This document shows positions 32,038 through 41,122 of a stretch of 64,000 nt of DNA, in pieces. Under the pieces are notes generated by a model. The model saw only the letters and a program-made list of their open reading frames with translations, was not told where the DNA came from and searched no databases. The position numbers and the translations under genes are program-made. The DNA lies in contig NZ_CP097322.1 of NCBI RefSeq assembly GCF_023515955.1, positions 1,862,001-1,926,000 of the forward strand, read 5' to 3'. The DNA comes from Streptomyces sp. RerS4. Its GTDB lineage: Bacteria > Actinomycetota > Actinomycetes > Streptomycetales > Streptomycetaceae. Each line of letters begins with the position of its first letter. Within the stretch, counting starts at the first letter, position 1.

Positions 32038-33294
32038 TCAGCCGAAGAAGTTCCGTACGTGCTCCAGCCCGTCGATCAGCGCGTCGACCTCGGCGGGAGA
32101 GGAGTACAAGTAGAAAGACGCTCGCGTGGTCGCGGGAATTCCGTAGCGCAGGCAGACCGGGCGCGCGCAGTGGTGTCCCACGCGGACGGCGATGCCCTGC
32201 TCGTCCAGGACCTGGCCGACGTCGTGCGGGTGGATGTCACCCAGGGTGAAGGAGATCGCCGCGCCGCGGTCCTCGGCCGTGGTCGGGCCGATGATCCGCA
32301 GGTCGGGGACCTCGCGCAGCCGCTGGACGGCGTACTCGGTGATCGCGTGCTCGTGGGCGGCGATCTTGTCCATGCCGATCGCGGTCAGGTAGTCCACGGC
32401 CGCGCCGAGGCCGACGGCCTGGGCGATCGGGGGCGTACCCGCCTCGAACTTGTGGGGCGCCGGGGCGTACGTCGAGGCGTGCATCGACACGGTCTCGATC
32501 ATCTCGCCGCCGCCGAGGAACGGGGGCAGGTCCTCCAGGAGCTCCTGGCGGCCCCAGAGCACGCCGATGCCGGTCGGGCCGCACATCTTGTGGCCGGTGA
32601 AGGCCACGAAGTCGGCGCCGAGCGCCTGCACGTCGAGCGGCATGTGCGGAGCGGCCTGCGAGGCGTCGATCAGCACCAGCGCGCCGACCTCCTGCGCACG
32701 CCGGACGATGGCCTCGACCGGGTTGATCGTGCCCATGATGTTGGAGACCAGCGTGAAGGAGACGATCTTCGTCTTCTCCGTGATGACCTCTTCGATCGTG
32801 GACAGGTCGAGCCGGCCGTCGTCGGTGAGGCCGAACCACTTCAGCTTCGCGCCGGTGCGCTGCGAGAGCAGCTGCCACGGGACGATGTTGGAGTGGTGCT
32901 CCATCTCCGTGATGGCGATCTCGGTCTCGCGGTCGACCCGGTAGGGCTCGTCGGCCCAGCCGAGCATGTTCGCGACCAGGTTGAGCGACTCCGAGGCGTT
33001 CTTGGTGAAGATCACCTCGTCGCGGCTGGGCGCGTTGATGAAGGCGGCGACCTTGTCGCGGGCGCCCTCGTACAGCGCCGTGGCCTCCTCGGCGAGCACG
33101 TGCACGCCGCGGTGGACGTTGGCGTTGTGCCGCTCGTAGTACTCGTTCAGCGCGTCGAGCACCTGGCGCGGCTTCTGCGAGGTCGCCGCGTTGTCCAGGT
33201 AAACGATCTTCTTCCCGTCGTGGACCACCCGATCCAGCAGGGGGAAGTCCTTGCGGATCGCCTCGATGTCGAGGAGGCCAGGCAGCTGTGTCAC
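32038..33294 (-). CDS. sufS: SufS cysteine desulfurase
   Basis: 418 residues, class II cysteine desulfurase. PLP Lys236 in FTGHKMCGPTG, catalytic Cys376 in RVGHHCARPVC, with MEHHSNIVPW as the cofactor-stacking motif. It releases sulfur from cysteine for Fe-S clusters. Its start overlaps the sufC stop by 4 bases, showing tight coupling in the operon. Confidence 0.95.
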   Translation of the reverse strand: MTQLPGLLDIEAIRKDFPLLDRVVHDGKKIVYLDNAATSQKPRQVLDALNEYYERHNANVHRGVHVLAEEATALYEGARDKVAAFINAPSRDEVIFTKNASESLNLVANMLGWADEPYRVDRETEIAITEMEHHSNIVPWQLLSQRTGAKLKWFGLTDDGRLDLSTIEEVITEKTKIVSFTLVSNIMGTINPVEAIVRRAQEVGALVLIDASQAAPHMPLDVQALGADFVAFTGHKMCGPTGIGVLWGRQELLEDLPPFLGGGEMIETVSMHASTYAPAPHKFEAGTPPIAQAVGLGAAVDYLTAIGMDKIAAHEHAITEYAVQRLREVPDLRIIGPTTAEDRGAAISFTLGDIHPHDVGQVLDEQGIAVRVGHHCARPVCLRYGIPATTRASFYLYSSPAEVDALIDGLEHVRNFFG

Positions 33295-34055
33295 GCGGTC
33301 GCGCCACCCTTCACGTACTTGTCGTAGCCCTCGGCCTCCAGCTGGTCGGCCAGCTCGGCGCCGCCGGACTCGGCGATGCGACCGTTGGCGAACACGTGCA
33401 CGAAGTCGGGCTTGATGTAGCGCAGGATGCGCGTGTAGTGGGTGATCAGCAGGGTGCCGACCTCACCGGACTCGCGGACGCGGTTGACGCCCTCGGAGAC
33501 GATGCGCAGCGCGTCGACGTCGAGGCCGGAGTCGGTCTCGTCGAGGATCGCGATCTTCGGCTTGAGGAGCTCCAGCTGGAGGATCTCGTGGCGCTTCTTC
33601 TCGCCGCCGGAGAAGCCCTCGTTGACGTTGCGCTCGGCGAAGGCCGGGTCCATCTGGAGCTGCTCCATGGCGGCCTTGACCTCCTTCACCCAGGTACGCA
33701 GCTTCGGCGCCTCGCCGCGGATGGCGGTGGCCGACGTACGCAGGAAGTTGGAGACCGAGACGCCGGGGACCTCGACCGGGTACTGCATGGCGAGGAAGAC
33801 GCCGGCGCGGGCGCGCTCGTCGACGGACATCTCCAGGACGTCTTCGCCGTCGAGGGTGACGGTGCCACCGGTGATCGTGTACTTCGGGTGACCGGCCAGC
33901 GAGTAGGCCAGCGTGGACTTGCCGGAGCCGTTCGGACCCATGATGGCGTGCGTCTCACCCTGCTTGACGGTGAGGTCGACGCCCTTGAGGATCTCGCGGG
34001 CGCCGTTCTCGGCCTCGACGGAGACGTGCAGGTCGTGGATTTCAAGCGTTGCCAT
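33291..34055 (-). CDS. sufC: SufC ATPase of the Fe-S scaffold
   Basis: 254 residues, ABC-type ATPase that works in the cytosolic SufBC2D complex. Walker A GPNGSGKST (40-48), signature FSGGEKKRHEI, Walker B KIAILDETDSGLD and H-loop LITHYTRIL are all present. Downstream of the Rieske-type gene by 7 bases. Confidence 0.95.
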   Translation of the reverse strand: MATLEIHDLHVSVEAENGAREILKGVDLTVKQGETHAIMGPNGSGKSTLAYSLAGHPKYTITGGTVTLDGEDVLEMSVDERARAGVFLAMQYPVEVPGVSVSNFLRTSATAIRGEAPKLRTWVKEVKAAMEQLQMDPAFAERNVNEGFSGGEKKRHEILQLELLKPKIAILDETDSGLDVDALRIVSEGVNRVRESGEVGTLLITHYTRILRYIKPDFVHVFANGRIAESGGAELADQLEAEGYDKYVKGGATA

Positions 34056-34062
34056 GGATACC

Positions 34063-34380
34063 TCAGGACTCCTGGGTGAGGGAGACGAGCACGTCGTCCC
34101 CTTCGATCTTTACGGGGTATACGGGTACGGGGCGGGTCGCGGGCAGACCGGAGGGCTTGCCGGTGCGCAGGTCGAAGGCCGAACCGTGCAGCCAGCACTC
34201 GATCATGCAGTCCTCGACCTCGCCCTCCGAGAGGGAGACGTTCGCGTGCGAGCAGATGTCGTGGATCGCGAACACCTCCCCCTCGGTGGAGACGATGGAC
34301 ACCGGCGTGCCGTCGAGTTCCACCCGCTTGGGGGTGTTCTCCTCCAGCTCGCTCAGCGCACAGGCCTTGAGGTAGGTCAT
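34063..34380 (-). CDS. Rieske-type [2Fe-2S] ferredoxin within the suf operon
   Basis: 105 residues. The cluster ligands are visible as CSHANVSLSEG and CWLHGSAFDL, the C-x-H and C-x2-H pairs of a Rieske fold related to dioxygenase ferredoxins. In actinobacterial suf operons such a gene normally lies between sufD and sufC. It may supply electrons during cluster assembly, but its role is not established. Its ATG overlaps the sufD stop by one base. Confidence 0.9.
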   Translation of the reverse strand: MTYLKACALSELEENTPKRVELDGTPVSIVSTEGEVFAIHDICSHANVSLSEGEVEDCMIECWLHGSAFDLRTGKPSGLPATRPVPVYPVKIEGDDVLVSLTQES

Positions 34381-35558
34381 CAGACGGACGCCTGCAGCTC
34401 GGTCTCGATCTTCGTGAGCAGCCGCTCCTCGATGTCGTCGACACCGATCTGCTGGACGAGCTCGGCGAAGAAGCCGCGCACGACCAGCCGGCGGGCCTCG
34501 TCGGCCGGGATGCCGCGGGCCTGGAGGTAGAACAGCTGCTCGTCGTCGAAGCGGCCGGTCGCGGAGGCGTGGCCGGCGCCGACGATCTCGCCGGTCTCGA
34601 TCTCCAGGTTCGGCACCGAGTCGACCCGCGCGCCGTCCGTCAGGACGAGGTTGCGGTTCATCTCGTAGGTGTCGGTGCCCTCGGCGGTCTTCTCGATGAG
34701 CACGTCACCGATCCAGACGGCGTGGGCGTCCTGGCCCTGGAGCGCGCCCTTGTAGACCACGTTCGACTTGCAGTGCGGGGCGTCGTGCGTGACGAGGAGA
34801 CGGTGCTCCTGGTGCTGCCCGGCGTCCGTGAAGTACAGGCCGAGCATCTCGGCCTCGCCGCCGGGGCCCGCGTAGCTGACGCGCGGGTGCAGGCGCACCA
34901 GGTCGCCGCCGAAGGTGATGACCACGGACTTGAAGCTCGCGTCGCGGCCGATCAGGGCGTTGTGCTGCGAGGTGTGGACGGCCGTGTCGTCCCAGTCCTG
35001 GACGGACACGAAGGTCACCTTCGCGCCGTCGCCGACGAGGATGTCGACGTTGGCGGCGCGCACGCCGTCACCGGTGTGGTCGATCACGATGATCGCCTCG
35101 GCGAACGGCTTGATGTCGAAGACGGTGTGACCGAAGGTCGTACCGCCCTCGCCGTGCAGCGCGACGCGGATCGGCTCGGCGAGCACGGTCTCCTTGGGCA
35201 CGGTGACGACCGTGGCCTTGGCGAACGAGGAGAAGGCCTGCGCCGCGACCCGGTCGACGGGGGCGCCGGCCTTGCCGATCCGCTCGTCGCCGCGCTCGAC
35301 GGACTCGACCGTGACGCCCTCGGGCGCGTCGATCTGGGCCTTCATCGTGCCGTTCGCGACCGCGGTGCCGTCGTGCAGGCCCTTGAGGCGGGCCAGCGGG
35401 GTGAACCGCCACTCCTCCTCGCGACCGTGCGGAACCGGGAAGTCGGCCACGTCGAAGGACGGGGGCGCGCTCATCCGGGTGGCGACGGTGGACTCGGCGG
35501 CCACCGCGATGGAGCCGGCGGTGGTGGAGCCCGCCGGGATGTTCTGAGCCTCAGCCAT
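34380..35558 (-). CDS. sufD: SufD scaffold protein
   Basis: 392 residues of the SufB/SufD beta-helix family: DGVRAANVDILVGDGAKVTFVSVQ (about 160-185), TFGGDLVRLHPRVSYAGPGGEAEMLG and the C-terminal SATGRFDDEQLFYLQARGIPADEARRL helix pair. It partners SufB and SufC. It lacks the Cys/His-rich acceptor centre of SufB. Gap of 83 bases from sufB contains a weak hairpin. Confidence 0.93.
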   Translation of the reverse strand: MAEAQNIPAGSTTAGSIAVAAESTVATRMSAPPSFDVADFPVPHGREEEWRFTPLARLKGLHDGTAVANGTMKAQIDAPEGVTVESVERGDERIGKAGAPVDRVAAQAFSSFAKATVVTVPKETVLAEPIRVALHGEGGTTFGHTVFDIKPFAEAIIVIDHTGDGVRAANVDILVGDGAKVTFVSVQDWDDTAVHTSQHNALIGRDASFKSVVITFGGDLVRLHPRVSYAGPGGEAEMLGLYFTDAGQHQEHRLLVTHDAPHCKSNVVYKGALQGQDAHAVWIGDVLIEKTAEGTDTYEMNRNLVLTDGARVDSVPNLEIETGEIVGAGHASATGRFDDEQLFYLQARGIPADEARRLVVRGFFAELVQQIGVDDIEERLLTKIETELQASV

Positions 35559-35631
35559 GGCTGTCGTGTTGCTCGCTCTCTGTTTCGATCCTCGGCCCGT
35601 CTGGCGGACCGCGCAGCTAGTGGTGGGAGGG

Positions 35632-35652
35632 CGGTCGGGGACTAACCGACCG
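35632..35652 (-). terminator. Weak hairpin at the sufB-sufD junction
   Basis: CGGTCGG (35632-35638) and CCGACCG (35646-35652), spanning the sufB stop codon. Seven-base stem only; more likely an RNA-processing or attenuation element than a full terminator. Confidence 0.35.
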
Positions 35653-37057
35653 AGCCCTCCATCTGCAGCTCGATCAGCCGGTTGAGCTCCAGCGCGTACT
35701 CCATCGGCAGCTCCTTGGCGATCGGCTCGACGAAGCCGCGCACGATCATCGCCATGGCCTCGAACTCGGTGAGGCCGCGCTGCATCAGGTAGAAGAGCTG
35801 GTCGTCGGAGACCTTGGAGACGGTGGCCTCGTGGCCCATCGTCACGTCGTCCTCGCGGACGTCGACGTAGGGGTAGGTGTCCGAACGGGAGATCGTGTCG
35901 ACCAGGAGCGCGTCACACAGCACGTTGGACTTGGAGCCCGGGGCGCCCTCGCCGATCTCGACCAGACCGCGGTAGGAGGTGCGGCCGCCGCCTCGCGCCA
36001 CCGACTTGGAGACGATGTTCGAGGAGGTGTTCGGCGCCATGTGGACCATCTTGGAGCCGGCGTCCTGGTGCTGGCCCTCGCCCGCGAAGGCGATGGAGAG
36101 GGTCTCGCCCTTGGCGTGCTCGCCCATCAGGTAGACGGCCGGGTACTTCATCGTGACCTTGGAACCGATGTTGCCGTCGATCCACTCCATGGTCGCGCCC
36201 TCGTACGCCACGGCGCGCTTGGTGACCAGGTTGTAGACGTTGTTCGACCAGTTCTGGATGGTCGTGTAGCGGCAGCGGCCGCCCTTCTTCACGATGATCT
36301 CGACCACGGCGCTGTGCAGCGAGTCCGAGGAGTAGATCGGGGCGGTGCAGCCCTCGACGTAGTGGACGTAGGCGTCCTCGTCGACGATGATCAGCGTCCG
36401 CTCGAACTGGCCCATGTTCTCCGTGTTGATGCGGAAGTAGGCCTGGAGCGGGATGTCCACGTGGACACCCTTGGGGACGTAGATGAACGAGCCGCCGGAC
36501 CACACCGCGGTGTTCAGCGACGCGAACTTGTTGTCGCCGACCGGGATGACCGTACCGAAGTACTCCTGGAAGAGCTCCGGGTGCTCCTTCAGCGCGGTGT
36601 CGGTGTCGAGGAAGATGACGCCCTGCTCCTCCAGGTCCTCGCGGATCTGGTGGTAGACGACCTCGGACTCGTACTGGGCCGCGACACCGGCGACGAGGCG
36701 CTGCTTCTCCGCCTCCGGGATGCCGAGCTTGTCGTACGTGTTCTTGATGTCCTCGGGCAGTTCCTCCCAGGAAGCGGCCTGCTTCTCGGTGGAGCGCACG
36801 AAGTACTTGATGTTGTCGAAGTCGATGCCCGAGAGGTCGGAACCCCAGGTCGGCATCGGCTTCTTGCCGAAAAGCTTCAGGCCCTTGAGACGAAGGTTCA
36901 GCATCCACTCCGGCTCGGACTTCTTCGCCGAGATGTCGCGGACGACGTCCTCCGACAGGCCTCGCTTGGCAGCCGAACCGGCCGCGTCGGAGTCGGCCCA
37001 GCCGTACTCGTAGTTGCCCAGACCCTCAAGCTCAGGGTGAGCAGTCTCCGTGGTCAT
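35642..37057 (-). CDS. sufB: SufB scaffold protein
   Basis: 471 residues. Assembly scaffold of the SufBCD complex on which [4Fe-4S] clusters form. Core features are [24 protein letters not shown] (acceptor Cys region), [21 protein letters not shown], and [19 protein letters not shown] near the C-terminus. GGAGGAACC precedes the ATG. Its start overlaps the sufR stop (ATGA, 37054-37057). Confidence 0.95.
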   Translation of the reverse strand: MTTETAHPELEGLGNYEYGWADSDAAGSAAKRGLSEDVVRDISAKKSEPEWMLNLRLKGLKLFGKKPMPTWGSDLSGIDFDNIKYFVRSTEKQAASWEELPEDIKNTYDKLGIPEAEKQRLVAGVAAQYESEVVYHQIREDLEEQGVIFLDTDTALKEHPELFQEYFGTVIPVGDNKFASLNTAVWSGGSFIYVPKGVHVDIPLQAYFRINTENMGQFERTLIIVDEDAYVHYVEGCTAPIYSSDSLHSAVVEIIVKKGGRCRYTTIQNWSNNVYNLVTKRAVAYEGATMEWIDGNIGSKVTMKYPAVYLMGEHAKGETLSIAFAGEGQHQDAGSKMVHMAPNTSSNIVSKSVARGGGRTSYRGLVEIGEGAPGSKSNVLCDALLVDTISRSDTYPYVDVREDDVTMGHEATVSKVSDDQLFYLMQRGLTEFEAMAMIVRGFVEPIAKELPMEYALELNRLIELQMEGSVG

Positions 37058-37815
37058 GCGGGGTTCCTCCCGGCCGTGCTGGCAGATGCTGACGTGTCGT
37101 TCTGTGTGGTGCCCGCGCCTCGCGGGATGAAGGTGGTGCACACCCCGTCGCCGTGGGCGATCGTGGCGAGGCGCTGCACATGCGTCCCGAGCAGGCGGGA
37201 GAAGACCTCGGTCTCCGCCTCGCAGAGCTGCGGGAACTGCTCGGCGACGTGGGCGACCGGGCAGTGGTGCTGGCAGAGCTGTTCACCGCTGTGCGGACCG
37301 GGAGCGCTCTTCGCCGTAGCAGCGTACCCGTCCGCGGTCAACGCCTTGGCCAGGGCCTCGGTGCGGTCCGCGGGTGCGGCCGCCTCGACGGACTCCCGGT
37401 AGGTCTTCGCCTGCGCCTCCATGCGCGCCCTGGCGAACGCCGCCACGGCCGCCTCTCCCTGCTCGCCCCCGCCGACGGACTCCGCGATCCAGCGCAGGGC
37501 GTCGGCGGCGAGGGTGTCGTAGGACTGGTCGAAGGCGTCGCGGCCGCAGTCGGTCAGCGCGAAGACCTTGGCGGGCCGGCCCCGCGTGCGCGTGCCGTAC
37601 ACGCGCTGCTCACGGGGTGCGACCACGTCGTCGGCGACGAGCGTGTCGAGGTGGCGGCGGACGGCGGCCTGGGTGAGGCCGAGACGCTGTGCGAGGTCGG
37701 CGACGGTGGAGGGACCATGGTCCAGGATCGACCGCGCGACCCGGTTGCGGGTTGACCGCTCCCCGGTCGCGAGCTCCCCGTGCGGGGTCTCGATCATCCG
37801 TTCGCCGTATTTCAC
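37054..37815 (-). CDS. sufR: SufR Fe-S-binding transcriptional regulator
   Basis: 253 residues. Winged helix-turn-helix at 24-90 ([37 protein letters not shown]) and a C-terminal cluster domain with Cys181, Cys185 and Cys198 ([19 protein letters not shown]), plus Cys226. SufR represses suf genes when its cluster is intact. It heads the operon, as in mycobacteria. GTG 37815 is the longest start; ATG 37797 is an alternative. Two palindromes lie in its upstream region. Confidence 0.92.
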   Translation of the reverse strand: MKYGERMIETPHGELATGERSTRNRVARSILDHGPSTVADLAQRLGLTQAAVRRHLDTLVADDVVAPREQRVYGTRTRGRPAKVFALTDCGRDAFDQSYDTLAADALRWIAESVGGGEQGEAAVAAFARARMEAQAKTYRESVEAAAPADRTEALAKALTADGYAATAKSAPGPHSGEQLCQHHCPVAHVAEQFPQLCEAETEVFSRLLGTHVQRLATIAHGDGVCTTFIPRGAGTTQNDTSASASTAGRNPA

Positions 37816-37855
37816 AACGCCATTGTTGCGTAATTAAGTGAGCGGCGACAAGCCG

Positions 37856-37886
37856 TGATGGACGCCACCCCTGGTGGCCTCCATCA
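37856..37886. promoter_or_regulatory. Candidate SufR operator (31-base palindrome)
   Basis: Fourteen-base arms at 37856-37869 and 37873-37886 (TGATGGACGCCACC against GGTGGCCTCCATCA) match at all but one position, with a 3-base centre. It lies about 41-71 bases upstream of the sufR GTG and would overlap its -35 region, consistent with autorepression by SufR. Confidence 0.5.
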
Positions 37887-37887
37887 C

Positions 37888-37901
37888 TAAGGGTTACCTT
37901 A
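37888..37901. promoter_or_regulatory. Second palindrome upstream of sufR
   Basis: TAAGG-GTTA-CCTTA, perfect 5-bp inverted repeat with a 4-base centre, directly next to the larger palindrome. The AGG/CCT halves recall iron-regulator boxes, but the spacing is too short for a DmdR/IdeR site. Confidence 0.4.
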
Positions 37902-38114
37902 TTTATCGACGGAGAGTTAATCGGATGTCAGCGTTCCGCATTCTTGACGGAAGGCTCGCGGGAACCGATATACGGCCCCCACCAGCGAATCTCCGCCCAT
38001 GACGGCCGTGAGGTCGATAAACGTCGACTTCCGGAAAAGATCACGGGAATCGACTCGACCCGCACTGGGCCATCCAGGACACCGGCCCGAAAAAAGACCC
38101 CCCGCCCCGCTCCG

Positions 38115-38120
38115 TAGACT
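38115..38120 (+). promoter_or_regulatory. Possible -10 box for the ABC exporter genes
   Basis: TAGACT, 8 bases before the ATG at 38129, implying a very short leader. No clear -35 hexamer. Confidence 0.35.
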
Positions 38121-38128
38121 CATCCCCC

Positions 38129-39055
38129 ATGAGCAACGACCCCGCCGTGGAGATCCGCGGACTGGTGAAACGGTACGGATCCAAGACAGCGGTGGACGGT
38201 CTGGACCTCACCGTCCCCGGCAACGCGGTGACCGCCGTCCTCGGTCCCAACGGCGCGGGCAAGACCACCACCGTGGAGACCTGCGAGGGCTACCGCCGCC
38301 CCGACGCCGGCTCCGTCCGCGTCCTCGGCCTCGACCCGACCGCCGACGCCGAGGCCCTGCGCCCGCGCATCGGCGTCATGCTCCAGTCCGGCGGGGTCTA
38401 CTCCGGCGCCCGCGCCGTCGAGATGCTCCGCCACACGGCGAAGCTCTACGCCGACCCCCTGGACGTCGACACCCTGGTGGAACGCCTCGGCCTCGGCAGC
38501 TGCGGCCGCACCCCCTACCGCAGGCTCTCCGGCGGCCAGCAGCAGCGCCTCGCCCTGGCCATGGCCGTCGTCGGCCGCCCCGAACTGGTCTTCCTCGACG
38601 AACCCACCGCCGGCCTCGACCCGCAGGCCCGCCGCGCGACCTGGGACCTCGTACGGGAACTGCGCGCCGACGGGGTCGCCGTCGTCCTCACCACCCACCA
38701 CATGGACGAGGCCGAACAGCTCGCCGACGAGGTCGCCATCGTCGACGCCGGCAAGGTCATCGCCCACGGCAGCCCCGAGCGGCTGTGCCGGGGCGGCGCC
38801 GAGAACACCCTGCGCTTCACCGGCCGGCCCTCCCTCGACCTCGCCTCCCTGCTCAAGGCCCTGCCCGACGGCACCCAGGCCGCCGAGCTCACCCCCGGCG
38901 CCTACCGGCTCACCGGCGACGTCGACCCGCAGATGCTGGCCACCGTCACCTCCTGGTGCGCCCAGCACGGGGTCATGCCGAGCAGCCTCGTGGTGGAGCG
39001 GCACACCCTCGAAGACGTCTTCCTGGAACTGACCGGTAAGGAGCTGCGCGCATGA
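38129..39055 (+). CDS. ABC transporter ATP-binding protein (ABC-2 exporter)
   Basis: 308 residues. Walker A GPNGAGKTT (39-47), Q-loop VMLQSGGVYSG, signature LSGGQQQRLALAMA, Walker B LVFLDEPTAGLDP and H-loop TTHHMDEAEQ. The C-terminal 80 residues form the regulatory extension common in drug/lipid exporters (DrrA-like). It overlaps the permease gene by 4 bases. Substrate unknown. Confidence 0.92.
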   Translation: MSNDPAVEIRGLVKRYGSKTAVDGLDLTVPGNAVTAVLGPNGAGKTTTVETCEGYRRPDAGSVRVLGLDPTADAEALRPRIGVMLQSGGVYSGARAVEMLRHTAKLYADPLDVDTLVERLGLGSCGRTPYRRLSGGQQQRLALAMAVVGRPELVFLDEPTAGLDPQARRATWDLVRELRADGVAVVLTTHHMDEAEQLADEVAIVDAGKVIAHGSPERLCRGGAENTLRFTGRPSLDLASLLKALPDGTQAAELTPGAYRLTGDVDPQMLATVTSWCAQHGVMPSSLVVERHTLEDVFLELTGKELRA

Positions 39056-39834
39056 GCGCCGGTACGTTCACCCCCCGCCCGGGGGCCGCGCCCGTGTCCC
39101 GGATGATCGCCGCGCAGACCGCGCTGGAGACCCGGATGCTGCTGCGCAATGGCGAGCAGCTGCTGCTCACCGTGATCATCCCGGCGCTGCTGCTGACCCT
39201 CTTCTCCACCGTCGACATCATCACCGTGCCCCTTGGGGAGGGCGGCCCGCAGAAGTCCGTGGACTTCCTCGCCCCCGGCGTCCTCGCGCTCGCCGTGATG
39301 TCCACCGCCTTCACCGGCCAGGCCATCGCCACCGGCTTCGACCGCCGCTACGGGATCCTCAAGCGGCTCGGGGCCACCCCGCTGCCGCGCTGGGCCCTGA
39401 TGACCGCCAAGACCCTGTCGGTCCTGGTCACCGAGGTGCTCCAGATCGCCTTGCTGACGGCCATCGCCTTCGCGCTGGGCTGGTCCCCGCAGGGCGATCC
39501 GCTGTCGGTCGCCGCCCTGATCCTGCTCGGCACCGCCGCCTTCTCCGGGCTCGGGCTGCTGATGGCGGGCACGCTCAAGGCCGAGGTGACCCTCGCCGCC
39601 GCCAACCTGGTCTTCCTGCTGCTGCTGGTCGGCGGCGGGGTGATCGTCCCGCTGGAGAAGTTCCCCGGCGCGGTGCAGGCCGTCCTCGGGCTGTTGCCGA
39701 TCTCGGCGCTCTCCAGTGGACTGCGAGAGGTGCTCCAGCACGGCGCGACCCTGCCGTGGACCGATGCCGCGATCCTGGCGCTCTGGGCGGTCCTGGGCCT
39801 CGGCGCCGCCGCGAAGCTCTTCCGGTGGGAGTGA
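39052..39834 (+). CDS. ABC-2 type permease
   Basis: 260 residues with six membrane helices (about 40-57, 75-98, 118-143, 152-175, 182-202 and 232-252) and the EFR-type loop around GFDRRYGILKRLGATPLPRW. ATGA overlap with the ATPase gene shows a two-gene exporter (DrrAB-like). It lies between suf and heme-A genes, but function in either is not implied. Confidence 0.9.
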   Translation: MSAGTFTPRPGAAPVSRMIAAQTALETRMLLRNGEQLLLTVIIPALLLTLFSTVDIITVPLGEGGPQKSVDFLAPGVLALAVMSTAFTGQAIATGFDRRYGILKRLGATPLPRWALMTAKTLSVLVTEVLQIALLTAIAFALGWSPQGDPLSVAALILLGTAAFSGLGLLMAGTLKAEVTLAAANLVFLLLLVGGGVIVPLEKFPGAVQAVLGLLPISALSSGLREVLQHGATLPWTDAAILALWAVLGLGAAAKLFRWE

Positions 39835-39951
39835 ATCCCCTCCGCCGATCGTTGTCCCGGCAGGAGGATGACCACCTCCACCCGACAGGGAACCGTCAGG
39901 GACCCGACAGGGACCACTGAGGACGCACGACCAGGACGCCGGGGGGCGGGC

Positions 39952-41088
39952 ATGGCGCAGCGGGAGGCCGTTCTGCGGCTGGACGAGCAGTGGGCGCGGA
40001 TCCGTTCCGGCGCCGCGCACGCGACGCCCGAGGAGAGCGAGCGGCTCCTCGCGCAGCTGATCGGGGCGCTGCGCGAGCCCGCCCGTACGGACGCGGAGTG
40101 TGCGGCCCGGCTGGGGCTGCGCCTGGGAGACCTCGCCGCCCGCAGATTCGCCGCCGGGGACCGGGCCGGAGCCCTGGCCGCCGTCGAGGAGGGGTTGCGG
40201 CACGCGCGGCAGGCCGCCGGGCACTCCCCCGAGTACGCCCGCTGGTACGCCCGGGGGCTGATCAACCAGGGGGTGTGGCTGGCCTGGCCGCTGAGCGACG
40301 CGGCGCGGCTGCCCCGTCACCCCCTCGGCGACGCCGCCGAGGAGCGCCCGAGCACCGTGGAGCGGGCGGCCGGCGAGCGGGCCCTGGGCCTGACCCGGGC
40401 CGCCGTCGAGGTGTGGGCGGCCCTGGACCAGGGCGATCCGGTCAACCGGCGGGGCCTCGCGCAGGCGAAGGTGTTCCTCGGGGACCGCCTCGCCGAGCTC
40501 GGCTTCGCGGCCGACGCCTTCGCCTGGGCGGTGGACGCGGAGGCCGGGTTCCGCCGGCTGCTGCGCGCTACGCCCGGCCCGGAGGAGGCCCAGGAGGCGG
40601 AAGAGGCGCTGGACCACATAGGCCGCCAGCTGGAGCTGCGGCTGCGCTACCTGTCCTTCGACTCCCTGGCCCGGTTGCGGGCGGACGGGCTGCTCCCCGA
40701 GCGGCTGCTCCCGCAGGCGGTGGTGGCCGCGCGGATCCAGGGCGTGTCCGCGGCGGGGACGGCCGGCCGGCTCGGGCTGGAGGTCGAGCAGGTGTCCACC
40801 ATGCTGGACGTGACGCCCTGGCGGGCGGTGTGGCGCGTCGACGTGCGCGGCGCCGACGGGCTGTGGTCCGTCGAGCCCCACCCCTGGCACGACGCGGCCC
40901 AGGTGCGCGACCGCAGCGCCGAGGAGGTGGCCGCGGAGGTGATCCGTGGCTTCACGGCCTCCCCCCGCCACCCGGGCGACGGCGCCCGTTGGCGGGTCCG
41001 CGTCTGGTGGCACGAGGAGGGCGACCCGGCCGGGGCGCGGTTCTCGCAGGTCATCGAACCGGGCGCGGCCACCGCCACCCCCTCGTGA
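39952..41088 (+). CDS. Hypothetical protein, helical, 378 aa
   Basis: Mostly alpha-helical with Arg/Ala/Leu-rich segments resembling TPR-like pairs (DRAGALAAVEEGLRHARQAAG, ADAFAWAVDAEAGFRRLL). Near 265-285 RIQGVSAAGTAGRLGLEVEQ looks like a helix-turn-helix fragment. The C-terminal WRVDVRGADGLWSVEPHPW and WRVRVWWHEEGD are beta-rich. No family recognised. An ATG at 39868 adds 28 residues but abuts AGGAGG with no spacing. Confidence 0.65.
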   Translation: MAQREAVLRLDEQWARIRSGAAHATPEESERLLAQLIGALREPARTDAECAARLGLRLGDLAARRFAAGDRAGALAAVEEGLRHARQAAGHSPEYARWYARGLINQGVWLAWPLSDAARLPRHPLGDAAEERPSTVERAAGERALGLTRAAVEVWAALDQGDPVNRRGLAQAKVFLGDRLAELGFAADAFAWAVDAEAGFRRLLRATPGPEEAQEAEEALDHIGRQLELRLRYLSFDSLARLRADGLLPERLLPQAVVAARIQGVSAAGTAGRLGLEVEQVSTMLDVTPWRAVWRVDVRGADGLWSVEPHPWHDAAQVRDRSAEEVAAEVIRGFTASPRHPGDGARWRVRVWWHEEGDPAGARFSQVIEPGAATATPS

Positions 41089-41122
41089 AAGTTTGCACAA
41101 GGCTCCGCCTACGATAGGGGCC

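Larger units (their letters stand above)
37816..38128. other. Divergent intergenic region between sufR and an ABC exporter
   Basis: 313 bases, locally AT-richer than the rest of the window. Contains two palindromes (37856-37901), TAATTA at 37831-37836 as a possible sufR -10 box, and TAGACT at 38115-38120 just ahead of the ABC gene. A 68-codon open frame on the minus strand at 37917-38123 has no ribosome site and is not called. Confidence 0.55.

Noticed and set aside
37888-37901. Iron box (DmdR/IdeR) at TAAGGGTTACCTTA
   Set aside because: The half-sites are only 4 bases apart, while the known box has about 9 between AGG and CCT; kept only as an unassigned palindrome.
37917-38123. Possible 68-aa minus-strand gene between sufR and the ABC genes
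   Set aside because: No ribosome site, weak codon bias, and overlap with likely regulatory DNA.
41093-41115. TTGCAC/TACGAT promoter for ctaA
   Set aside because: Only 11 bases separate the hexamers, too short for a sigma-70-type promoter.
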